A stretch of 38,892 nt of DNA from positions 1 to 38,892 of the forward strand of contig QKHC01000080.1 in NCBI GenBank assembly GCA_003251175.1, given 5' to 3'. Below are positions 32,150 through 38,594 of this stretch, in pieces; the first letter of the stretch is position 1, and the number at the start of each line of letters is the position of its first letter. Position numbers and translations under genes: made by a program. Source of the DNA: Gemmatimonadota bacterium. Its GTDB lineage: Bacteria; Gemmatimonadota; Gemmatimonadetes; Gemmatimonadales; GWC2-71-9. The notes beneath the pieces were generated by a model. That model did no database searches and was not told the DNA's origin. It saw only the letters and a program-made list of their open reading frames with translations.

Positions 32150-33748
32150 ATGACGACCTTTCCCCCAGCCGTCGCCGGCGTCGAGATTCGCGCCCCGCTC
32201 GGCCCGCGGCACGACGAGATCCTGACCGCTCCGGCCCTCACCTTTCTCGCCAAGCTCGCCCGCACCTTCGAGGACCGCCGACGCGACTTGCTGGCGCGTC
32301 GCGTCACGGTGCAGCGCGAGATCCAGGACGGCCGGTTCCCCGATTTCCTCGCCGAGACCGCGGCGGTCCGTGCCGCGGAGTGGACCGTGGCCCCGGCGCC
32401 CGCCGACCTGCGGGACCGCCGCGTGGAGATCACGGGACCGGTCGAGCGCAAGATGATCATCAACGCGCTCAACTCCGGCGCGAAGGTGTTCATGGCCGAC
32501 TTCGAGGACGCCAACGCCCCCACCTGGGCGAACAACGTGGATGGCCAGGTGAACCTGGGCGATGCCGTGCGCCGCGCCATCGAGTTCACCAGTCCCGAGG
32601 GCAAGCAGTATCGGCTCAACCCGGACGTCGCCACGCTGGTCGTGCGCCCCCGCGGCTGGCACCTGGTCGAAAAACACCTGCTGGTGGACGGCCGCCCAAT
32701 CAGCGGCTCGCTGTTCGACTTCGGGCTGTACTTCTTTCACAATGCCGCCGAGCTGATCCGACGCGGCAGCGGTCCGTATTTCTACCTTCCGAAGCTCGAG
32801 AGCCATCTCGAGGCACGGCTGTGGAACGATGTCTTCCTCCTGGCACAGGACACGCTCGGCATCCCGCGGGGTAGCATCCGCGCCACGGTGCTGATCGAGA
32901 CCATCCTAGCGGCGTTCGAGATGGACGAGATTCTCTCCGAGCTGCGGGAGCACTCGAGCGGTCTCAACTGCGGGCGCTGGGACTACATCTTCAGCTTCAT
33001 CAAGAAGTTCCGGCACCGACGCGACTTCGTGCTGCCCGACCGGGCGCTGGTCACGATGGACCGGCACTTCCTGCGCTCGTACGTGGATCTGCTGATCCGC
33101 ACCTGCCATCGCCGCGGCGCCCACGCGATGGGCGGGATGGCGGCGCAGATCCCCATCAAGGCCGATCCCGCCGCCAACGAAAAGGCGCTCGAGAAGGTGC
33201 GCCAGGACAAGCTGCGCGAAGTGCGCGCCGGCCACGACGGGACCTGGGTAGCCCACCCCGGCCTCGTTCCGGTGGCCCAGGGGGTGTTCGACGCGCACAT
33301 GAAGGGAGCCAACCAGCTGGAGCTGCGCCGCGAGGACGTCCGGGTCACGGGCCGCGACCTGCTCACCGTCCCCGAGGGTCCGATCACCGAGGCCGGCCTG
33401 CGGGTCAACGTGGACGTGGGGATCCAGTACCTGGAGTCGTGGCTGGGCGGAGTGGGTTGCGTGCCCATCTACAATCTGATGGAAGACGCGGCCACGGCCG
33501 AGATCTCCCGCACCCAGGTGTGGCAGTGGCTCCACCATGGTGCGGCGCTGGAGGGGGGCCGGGCGGTCACCCCGGAGCTGGTCCGGGCGGTCACGGCGGA
33601 GGAGCTGGAGAAGCTGCGGAAGGCGCTGGGGCCGGCCCGCTTCGACGGAGGGCATTTCGGGCTGGCGGCGCGGTTATTCGACGAGCTGATGACGGGCACG
33701 GAGTTTGCTGATTTCCTCACCCTGAAAGCCTATGACTATCTCGACTGA
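32150..33748 (+). CDS. aceB: Malate synthase A
   Basis: This 532-aa protein is the normal length for malate synthase A. It condenses glyoxylate and acetyl-CoA to malate, the second step of the glyoxylate shunt. The substrate and Mg-binding region [21 protein letters not shown] (in parts) and the family signature [18 protein letters not shown] are intact, as are [13 protein letters not shown] and [34 protein letters not shown] (in parts) near the C-terminus. ATG 32150 is chosen over an in-frame upstream GTG-type extension because homologues begin near here. A TAACTT box seven bases upstream fits a leaderless start. The gene overlaps aceA by 17 bases. The shunt lets cells grow on acetate or fatty acids. 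Confidence 0.97.
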   Translation: MTTFPPAVAGVEIRAPLGPRHDEILTAPALTFLAKLARTFEDRRRDLLARRVTVQREIQDGRFPDFLAETAAVRAAEWTVAPAPADLRDRRVEITGPVERKMIINALNSGAKVFMADFEDANAPTWANNVDGQVNLGDAVRRAIEFTSPEGKQYRLNPDVATLVVRPRGWHLVEKHLLVDGRPISGSLFDFGLYFFHNAAELIRRGSGPYFYLPKLESHLEARLWNDVFLLAQDTLGIPRGSIRATVLIETILAAFEMDEILSELREHSSGLNCGRWDYIFSFIKKFRHRRDFVLPDRALVTMDRHFLRSYVDLLIRTCHRRGAHAMGGMAAQIPIKADPAANEKALEKVRQDKLREVRAGHDGTWVAHPGLVPVAQGVFDAHMKGANQLELRREDVRVTGRDLLTVPEGPITEAGLRVNVDVGIQYLESWLGGVGCVPIYNLMEDAATAEISRTQVWQWLHHGAALEGGRAVTPELVRAVTAEELEKLRKALGPARFDGGHFGLAARLFDELMTGTEFADFLTLKAYDYLD

Positions 33749-35054
33749 CAAGCGGGCGTTCGTGGACGCGCTCGCCCGCCGCTGGGCCACCGACCCCCGC
33801 TGGGCCGGCATCATGAGGCCGTACACGGCCGACGATGTGTGGCGGCTGCGGGGCACGCTGGCGATCGAGCACACCCTCGCCGGGCGCGGCGCGCGCCGGC
33901 TGTGGACGCTGTTGCAGGACGACGACTACATCGCCGTCCTCTCGGCGATCACCGGGAACCAGGCCGTGCAGGAGGTGCAGGCCGGGCTCAAGGCGATCTA
34001 CGTGAGTGGCTGGCAGGTGGCGGGCGACGGGAACGAGGCCCTCGAGACCTATCCCGACCAGAGTCTGTACCCGGCGGACAGCGTGCCCACGCTGGTGCGG
34101 CGGCTCAACAAGGCCCTGCGCCGCGCCGACCAGATTCACCACCAGCGGGGCGACGACCGCATCGACTGGTACGCACCGATCATCGCGGACGCCGAAGCGG
34201 GGTTCGGCGGCGTGCTGAACGCCTATGAGCTGATGCTGCACCTCATCGAGGCCGGCGCGGGCGGCGTCCATTTCGAGGACCAGCTCGCGTCGCTGAAGAA
34301 GTGCGGCCACCTGGGCGGCAAGGTGCTCGTGCCGACGAGCGAGTTCATCACCAAGCTCGTGGCGGCGCGCCTGGCCGCCGACGTGGCGGGCGTCGACACG
34401 GTGCTGATCGCCCGCACCGACGCCCTCAGTGCCACGATTCTGGCGAACGACATCGACCCCTACGATCACGAGTTCATCGAGGGGGAGCGCACCAGCGAAG
34501 GGTTCATTCGGACCCGTCCCGGGATCGAGTCCGCGATCGCGCGCGCCCGGGCGTACGCCCCGTACGCCGACGCGCTGTGGTTCGAGACGTCCAAGCCGGA
34601 CCTCGCCGAGGCGCGGGTCTTTGCCGAGGCGATCCACCGGGAGTTCCCCGGCAAGCTGCTCGCCTACAACTGCTCACCGTCTTTCAACTGGCGCCGCCAT
34701 CTGTCGGAGACGGCGCTGGGCACCTTCCAGCGCGAGCTGGGGGCGTTGGGCTACAAGTTCCAGTTCGTGACCCTGTCGGGCTTCCACGCGCTGAACCACG
34801 GGATGTTCGAGCTGGCGCGGGACTACGCGCGGCGTGGCATGGCCGCGTACGCCGATCTGCAGACGCGGGAATTCGCCGCCGAGTCCGAGGGATACGAAGC
34901 GGTCAAGCACCAGGAATTCGTCGGTGTCGGCTATTTCGACGACATCACGACCGTGGTGACGAGCGGTCGCAGCTCGACCACGGCGCTGGAGGGATCGACC
35001 GAGAAGGAGCAGTTCACGGCACCGCCGAGCCCGGCGGCGCCGGCGTCGCGCTGA
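33732..35054 (+). CDS. aceA: Isocitrate lyase
   Basis: This 440-aa protein cleaves isocitrate to succinate and glyoxylate, supplying malate synthase. The catalytic motif [10 protein letters not shown] (Cys191 in KKCGH) is present, as are [11 protein letters not shown] near the N-terminus, [11 protein letters not shown] and [11 protein letters not shown] (Mg and substrate binding), IARTDALSA, and the C-terminal [14 protein letters not shown]. The last ~20 residues (GSTEKEQF then a Pro/Ala tail) are longer than usual. The start ATG 33732 lies 17 bases before the aceB stop, so the two are coupled; aceB-aceA is the classical order. No isocitrate dehydrogenase kinase (aceK) is in the window. Confidence 0.97.
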   Translation: MTISTDKRAFVDALARRWATDPRWAGIMRPYTADDVWRLRGTLAIEHTLAGRGARRLWTLLQDDDYIAVLSAITGNQAVQEVQAGLKAIYVSGWQVAGDGNEALETYPDQSLYPADSVPTLVRRLNKALRRADQIHHQRGDDRIDWYAPIIADAEAGFGGVLNAYELMLHLIEAGAGGVHFEDQLASLKKCGHLGGKVLVPTSEFITKLVAARLAADVAGVDTVLIARTDALSATILANDIDPYDHEFIEGERTSEGFIRTRPGIESAIARARAYAPYADALWFETSKPDLAEARVFAEAIHREFPGKLLAYNCSPSFNWRRHLSETALGTFQRELGALGYKFQFVTLSGFHALNHGMFELARDYARRGMAAYADLQTREFAAESEGYEAVKHQEFVGVGYFDDITTVVTSGRSSTTALEGSTEKEQFTAPPSPAAPASR

Positions 35055-35210
35055 GCGACGCGCCACATCGTGGGAGGGGGTCCGCCGGAGCTGGCAGTGT
35101 CCGGTACGCACGGGCACCGCGCCGGCCGCTCGGACGGCTCGCGACCGCCGAGCCCCCTTCCCGCCACCGCTGCCGCCGCGCCGTCCGGGTTTTGCCGGGC
35201 GCCGCGGCGG

Positions 35211-35216
35211 TATGTA
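35211..35216 (+). promoter_or_regulatory. Candidate -10 box (TATGTA) at the head of the PilT-like operon
   Basis: TATGTA is followed by six bases to ATG 35223; the surrounding TATGTATTTTGTATGG is a striking A/T island in very GC-rich DNA. There is no Shine-Dalgarno. The alternative TTGCCG (35192-35197) with a 17-base spacer to TATTTT (35215-35220) would start transcription inside the gene, which argues for the former reading. Confidence 0.4.
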
Positions 35217-35222
35217 TTTTGT

Positions 35223-35417
35223 ATGGCCGCCGAGTGGTCCGGTCTCCCGCCCCGCGTCGCCCGCGGCGAAGTGTGCGCCTGGTGCACGCGGGAATTCACG
35301 CGACCTCACGGACGGCCGGTGTGTTGCGCGCGCTGTTTCGAAAACGCGTTCGCCACCCGGAAGAGCTTCGATCTGCTGCCGCTGGCCGAACACCCTCTCA
35401 AGGCCCCGGAGCCATGA
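35223..35417 (+). CDS. Zinc-ribbon-like microprotein of unknown function
   Basis: This 64-aa protein has a Cys pattern CAWC-x12-CCARC (Cys18, 21, 34, 35, 38), as in a small zinc ribbon: VCAWCTREFTRPHGRPVCCARCF. The sequence before and after is short and polar. The start at ATG 35223 is preferred over the longer open frame because the upstream part is low-complexity and because of the A/T box six bases before. Its stop overlaps the next start (ATGA, 35414-35417). It leads the four-gene operon ending in the PilT-like ATPase. No specific family is recognised. Confidence 0.65.
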   Translation: MAAEWSGLPPRVARGEVCAWCTREFTRPHGRPVCCARCFENAFATRKSFDLLPLAEHPLKAPEP

Positions 35418-35683
35418 AATCTTCGACGCTGTATGCGATCGCCGTGATAGCGGGAATCGCCGCGCTGTTTTTTTTCATGACCGCCGGCACCGCGAAGGAA
35501 GAATGTCGCGTGTGCATGGACTTTCGCGGGCGCCACAACTGCGCTACGGCGGCCGGACCGACGGAGGCCGCCGCCACCGAGACCGCCCGGCAGACCGCCT
35601 GCGGTCCCATCACCAGCGGCATGGACGAGACCATCGCGTGCGGCAACGTGGCGCCGGCGTCCGTCCAGTGCCGCACGCGATAG
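35414..35683 (+). CDS. Membrane-anchored Cys-rich microprotein of unknown function
   Basis: This is an 89-aa protein. Residues 5-24 are one hydrophobic helix (TLYAIAVIAGIAALFFFMTA), followed by a short outside domain with six Cys (31, 34, 43, 63, 76, 86), e.g. EECRVCMDFRGRHNCATA and TACGP, ETIACGN. This pattern recalls disulfide-bonded or metal-binding periplasmic peptides. A run of eight T (35468-35475) encodes part of the helix and could be slippage-prone. It is coupled to the preceding gene by ATGA and ends six bases before the next. No family is recognised. Confidence 0.65.
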   Translation: MKSSTLYAIAVIAGIAALFFFMTAGTAKEECRVCMDFRGRHNCATAAGPTEAAATETARQTACGPITSGMDETIACGNVAPASVQCRTR

Positions 35684-35689
35684 GCCGCC

Positions 35690-36196
35690 ATGACCACTGG
35701 TGACGCCTCACTCTCGCTGCCCCGCACCGCCGTCTCCGTCCAGCTCCATCTCGCGGACGGCGAGTCGTTCCCGGGTGACGTGTTCGTGATGGACCGGGTC
35801 CCCTACCGCGACGGTCCGGAGACGGTGCTCGAAATGCTGAACCGCGCCGAGGACTTTTTCCCGTTCCGTGTGCGACGCAAGAAGGGGAAGAAGGGCGCGA
35901 CCACAGAGGAGGTGCTGCTGGTGGCGCGCAGCCACACCGTCGCGGTGACCCTCAAGGCGGCCGACCTGCTCGGCGACCCCGAGCGGCGGGCCGCCGCCCA
36001 CGCGGTGACCTTCCACGCGCACCTCACCACCGGCAATCCGATCACCGGCGAGGCGCGCTTCGAGGCGCCGGTGATGCGCCAGCGGCCGCTGGACTACCTC
36101 AACGCCTCGCGCGATCCGTTCTTCGGGCTGGTTCAGGGTGACACGATGTGGTACATCAATCGGACCCACGTGCGCTTCGTGCGGCCCGGAGACTGA
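35690..36196 (+). CDS. Internally duplicated 168-aa protein of unknown function
   Basis: The protein consists of two similar halves, about 15-87 and 105-166. Shared elements are VSVQLHLADGESFPGDVF versus VTFHAHLTTGNPITGEARF, then ETVLEMLNRAEDFFPFR versus QRPLDYLNASRDPFFGL, then EVLLVARSHTVAV versus TMWYINRTHVRFV. Each half looks like a small beta-barrel module with a conserved LN-x(3)-FF turn and a final R-x-H strand. The first half has a basic insertion (RRKKGKKG). There is no signal peptide, so it is cytoplasmic. It lies four bases before the PilT-like ATPase gene, so a joint role with that ATPase is likely, but the function is unknown. Confidence 0.75.
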   Translation: MTTGDASLSLPRTAVSVQLHLADGESFPGDVFVMDRVPYRDGPETVLEMLNRAEDFFPFRVRRKKGKKGATTEEVLLVARSHTVAVTLKAADLLGDPERRAAAHAVTFHAHLTTGNPITGEARFEAPVMRQRPLDYLNASRDPFFGLVQGDTMWYINRTHVRFVRPGD

Positions 36197-36200
36197 TGCG

Positions 36201-37790
36201 ATGTCAGCCCGCCTCGATCAGTTCGTCGACGTCCTCCTGCGCGAGAAGGCGGACCAGCTCTACCTGCTGCCCGACGAACCTGTCACGATCGTGGTCAACG
36301 GCAAGCCGCGGAAGGTGACCAAGCAGCCGCTCACCGACCGGCACATCTACGCGCTGCTGGTCGAGGTTGCCCCATCGGAGGCGGCCGACAAGATCGATCG
36401 GCACGCGGAGGTGGAGTTCGACTACGCCGCGAGCCGCGGACTGGCGCGGATCCGGGTGGTTCCGGAGGGCAAGCGGCTCACCGCGGTGATCTCGCCCCAG
36501 CTGCGCGACAGCGGGGCGGCGACGACGCCGCGCGGCCGGCCGTCGGTGGGGGAGCGCCTCACCCCGCGGGCCCCCGCCCCGCGAGCCCCTCGGCCGTCGG
36601 CCATCGCCGCCGCGCCGTTCGTCGCCGAACCCCTGATGGGCCCGCCGTCGCCGACACTGCCGGCCGCCGCCCCCTCCTCGCTGCCGAGCGAGTTCGCGGC
36701 CTCGCAGTACGCGGCGGCCGAGCAGCGGCTCCAGGGCCTGCTGCGCGCGCTGGTGAAATCGAGCTCGTCGGATCTGCACCTGCGGGTCGGTGAGCCGCCG
36801 ATCTTCCGCACGCACGGCGAGCTGCGCCGCCAGGAGGGCGCGGCGCTCACCGCGCAGGACATCCAGCTGATGCTGCTCGCCGTGACGCCCGAGTCCAACC
36901 GGGCGGAGTGGAAGGAGACGGGCGACACCGACTTTGCCTACGAGGTCGCCGGGCTCGCCCGCTTCCGCTGCAACGCGGCGCGGGAGCGCCGCGGTCCCGC
37001 CGCGGTGCTGCGGGTGATCCCCACCACGATCACCACCGCCGACACCCTGGCGCTGCCCGAAGCGGTCCAGCGACTGTGTCACCTGAGCCGCGGACTGATC
37101 CTGGTCACGGGACCCACCGGCACCGGAAAATCCACGACCCTCGCCGCCCTGATCGACCTGATCAACCGCGAGCGGGCCGTGCACGTGATCACCATCGAGG
37201 ATCCGATCGAGGTGGTGCACGAGAGCCAGCGGGCCGTGGTGACGCAGCGCCAGATCCGGCTCCATTCGGCGGGGTGGCGGGCCGCCGTCCGCGCCGCGCT
37301 GCGCGAGGACCCGGACGTGATCGTGCTGGCCGAGCTGGCGGACGCCGAGGCCGTCGCGCTGGCGCTCGAAGCCGCGGAGGCAGGCCACCTGGTCCTGTCC
37401 ACCATGCGGACCAACACGGTCGTGGCCACGGTGGACCGGCTGGTGGACCAGTTCCCTCCCGAGCGTCACGTCCCGGTGCGGGCCATCCTGGCGGAGGCGC
37501 TGCGCGGAGTGATCGCGCAGGTGATGTGTCGCACGGTGAGTGGGGAGCGTGACGTCGCCCGCGAGATTCTGCTGGTCACCCCGGCGGTGGCGAACCTGAT
37601 CCGCGAAGGCAAGACCTTCCAGCTGCCGGCCCTGATGCAGACCGCGCGCAAAAGCGGGATGCAGACGCTGAACGACGCGCTGCTGGAGCTGGTGGAGAAG
37701 AAGGCCATCGAGCCCGGCGAGGCAGAGCTGCGGGCGGTGGAAAAAGCGACACTGATGGCGGCGATGCGACAGAAGGGGCTGGTGACGTAA
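36201..37790 (+). CDS. PilT/PilU-like ATPase with duplicated N-terminal domain and altered catalytic motifs
   Basis: This 529-aa protein (PilT is usually about 345-370) starts at ATG 36201 after a GGAGA. Residues 1-100 look like a first PilT-type N-terminal domain (VLLREKADQLYLLPDEPVTIVVNGK, in parts). A Pro/Ala-rich linker follows (102-165), then a second, standard one (LLRALVKSSSSDLHLRVGEPP; RFRCNAARERRGPAAVLRVIP). The RecA-like core has Walker A GPTGTGKST (304-312) and Asp box VITIEDPIE (329-337). Walker B reads DPDVIVLAELAD instead of the usual DPDVIL(V/I)GE(M/I)RD, and the His box is GHLVLSTMRTN where PilT has GHLVFGTLHTN. The C-terminus KSGMQTLNDALLELV is PilT-like. PilT powers pilus retraction; the changed residues suggest reduced or redirected activity. 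No pilus genes are in the window. Confidence 0.9.
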   Translation: MSARLDQFVDVLLREKADQLYLLPDEPVTIVVNGKPRKVTKQPLTDRHIYALLVEVAPSEAADKIDRHAEVEFDYAASRGLARIRVVPEGKRLTAVISPQLRDSGAATTPRGRPSVGERLTPRAPAPRAPRPSAIAAAPFVAEPLMGPPSPTLPAAAPSSLPSEFAASQYAAAEQRLQGLLRALVKSSSSDLHLRVGEPPIFRTHGELRRQEGAALTAQDIQLMLLAVTPESNRAEWKETGDTDFAYEVAGLARFRCNAARERRGPAAVLRVIPTTITTADTLALPEAVQRLCHLSRGLILVTGPTGTGKSTTLAALIDLINRERAVHVITIEDPIEVVHESQRAVVTQRQIRLHSAGWRAAVRAALREDPDVIVLAELADAEAVALALEAAEAGHLVLSTMRTNTVVATVDRLVDQFPPERHVPVRAILAEALRGVIAQVMCRTVSGERDVAREILLVTPAVANLIREGKTFQLPALMQTARKSGMQTLNDALLELVEKKAIEPGEAELRAVEKATLMAAMRQKGLVT

Positions 37791-37927
37791 GGGGCGGTCA
37801 GGGACGGTCAGGGGCGGTCAGGGGCGGTCAGGGACGGTCAGGGACGGTCAGGGGCGGTCAGGGGCGGTCAGGGGCGGTCAGGGACGGTCAGGGACGGTCA
37901 GGGACGGTCAGGGACGGTCAGGGCGGT
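37791..37927 (+). repeat. 10-bp G-rich tandem repeat (13 copies of GGGRCGGTCA plus a partial)
   Basis: Thirteen head-to-tail copies begin directly after the PilT-like stop codon; a partial GGGCGGT follows. The only variable position (G or A at base 4) runs G A G G A A G G G A A A A. Each unit carries a G3-G4 tract separated by six to seven bases, so the transcribed strand could form G-quadruplexes. Copy number at such minisatellites usually varies between strains. Confidence 0.97.
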
Positions 37928-37939
37928 GGGAGTCCTCAC

Positions 37940-37954
37940 ACGGTCTCAGACCGT
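37940..37954. promoter_or_regulatory. 15-bp perfect palindrome (ACGGTCTCAGACCGT)
   Basis: Two 7-bp arms flank one central base. The right arm and the bases after it (GACCGTCCC, 37949-37957) are also complementary to each GGGACGGTC unit of the tandem repeat, so RNA from either strand could fold back on the repeat. It lies between the repeat and the tRNA 3' end and might act as a terminator for the tRNA (minus) or the PilT-like operon (plus). Confidence 0.35.
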
Positions 37955-38003
37955 CCCGGTCCGTCTCTGCCCGTCTCGTGGTGGATGGGTGGGATGGGGA
38001 AAG

Positions 38004-38075
38004 AGCCACCGGTCGGATTTGAACCGACGACCACTCGATTACGAATCGAGAGCTCTACCACTGAGCTACGGTGGC
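38004..38075 (-). tRNA. tRNA-Thr (anticodon CGT)
   Basis: Read on the minus strand, the 72-nt sequence folds into a full cloverleaf: acceptor GCCACCG/CGGTGGC, TA at 8-9, D arm GCTC-AGTGGTA-GAGC, anticodon stem CTCGA/TCGAG with loop TTCGTAA (anticodon CGT, codon ACG), five-base variable loop, and T arm GTCGG-TTCAAAT-CCGAC. The discriminator is T. CCA is not encoded and would be added after transcription. Spurious reading frames across it resemble the well-known mistranslated tRNA ORFs. Confidence 0.97.
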
Positions 38076-38180
38076 GGTGTTGTACAGCAACGACTTACCG
38101 CATCGGTCGAGAGGTCTATGCCGTGGTGCCAATGGTGCCGCCAAAACCGGGACCCCGCCGAGCGCCTCGAGACGACCGCC

Positions 38181-38186
38181 TAACTT
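38181..38186 (+). promoter_or_regulatory. Candidate -10 box (TAACTT) before a 40-codon frame
   Basis: The same hexamer as upstream of aceB, here six bases before GTG 38193, with no Shine-Dalgarno between. No clear -35 sequence is visible. Confidence 0.3.
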
Positions 38187-38192
38187 AGCCAC

Positions 38193-38315
38193 GTGCCGCT
38201 CGACGCGGTACTCCGCGGCCTCCGCTCGGTGGCGTACCCGGGAATCGCCACGATCCTGACCGGGCCCGAAGCGGGACGGACCGTCCCGCTCCACACCTCC
38301 TTCTCGTACTACTGA
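38193..38315 (+). CDS. Possible 40-aa small protein
   Basis: GTG 38193 opens a frame of 40 codons ending at TGA 38313-38315: it begins MPLDAVLRGLRSVAYPGIAT and ends TVPLHTSFSYY. It has no known motif. The reasons to list it are the TAACTT box placed as for aceB and a protein-like mix of residues with an aromatic end. Against it, the same DNA has a perfect hairpin (AGCGGGACG at 38270-38278 with 38282-38290) that may instead belong to a structured RNA. Confidence 0.3.
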   Translation: MPLDAVLRGLRSVAYPGIATILTGPEAGRTVPLHTSFSYY

Positions 38316-38364
38316 CGTCCGGGACGAGCGTCTGGACTCGTTCGCCCTGGCGGCCACAACGCGC

Positions 38365-38398
38365 GGGGTCCGGCGCGCCCCCAGGCGCACCGGACCCC
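38365..38398. terminator. Strong compact hairpin
   Basis: GGGGTCCGG (38365-38373) pairs with CCGGACCCC (38390-38398). After one C-A mismatch, GCGCC (38375-38379) pairs with GGCGC (38384-38388) around a four-base loop. It is stable on either strand but has no T-run. It could end the 40-aa transcript (+) or the tiny frames (-). Confidence 0.45.
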
Positions 38399-38454
38399 GG
38401 TACAGCATGACCGATCGGCGCGGACCGCGTCGGTCGACCAGCAGTTACATCGCC

Positions 38455-38499
38455 CTACGGGCGACCGGCGATCCGCGCCTGCGTTAGGTCATGAGACAC
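38455..38499 (-). CDS. Possible 14-codon leader peptide with a perfect Shine-Dalgarno
   Basis: On the minus strand AGGAGGTGATCC (38512-38501) is fully complementary to the usual 16S rRNA 3' end. GTG 38499 follows the AGGAGG core by seven bases and opens a 14-codon frame (MSHDLTQARIAGRP) ending at TAG 38457-38455. A second frame from ATG 38546 (20 codons, MAFLPYVPPATEEVIQCLMT) reads through the same site in another frame. So short a frame cannot be recognised by homology. Confidence 0.15.
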   Translation of the reverse strand: MSHDLTQARIAGRP

Positions 38500-38594
38500 T
38501 GGATCACCTCCTCGGTTGCAGGTGGCACATAGGGGAGGAACGCCATCAATCTACACTGGCTGCCGCCACGAGCCCACACCCACCAGGACCGCCG

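Larger units (their letters stand above)
38316..38594. other. Stretch without a recognised gene, rich in inverted repeats
   Basis: No convincing protein gene is seen between the tRNA and the ACT-like gene except the possible 40-aa frame. The notable contents are the hairpin at 38365-38398, a perfect extended Shine-Dalgarno on the minus strand (38501-38512), and two overlapping tiny frames there. It does not resemble tmRNA, RNase P RNA, SRP RNA or rRNA to me. Confidence 0.5.

Noticed and set aside
37791-37927. CRISPR array
   Set aside because: The units are 10 bp and contiguous, with no spacers and no cas genes; it is a minisatellite.
38193-38315. Lasso-peptide or other RiPP precursor reading of the 40-aa frame
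   Set aside because: There is a TG dipeptide before a short tail, but no leader motif of the usual form, and no B/C/cyclase maturation genes in the window.
38055-38408. Open frames through the tRNA gene on both strands (37926-38188 and 38055-38408)
   Set aside because: They translate the tRNA-Thr cloverleaf, giving the familiar artefact peptide (DLNRRPLDYESRALPLSYGG-like). The tRNA explains the sequence.
38501-38512. GGATCACCTCCT on the plus strand as the 3' end of a 16S rRNA gene
   Set aside because: Only these 12 bases match; the preceding 16S helix 45 sequence is absent. It is better read as a strong Shine-Dalgarno on the minus strand.
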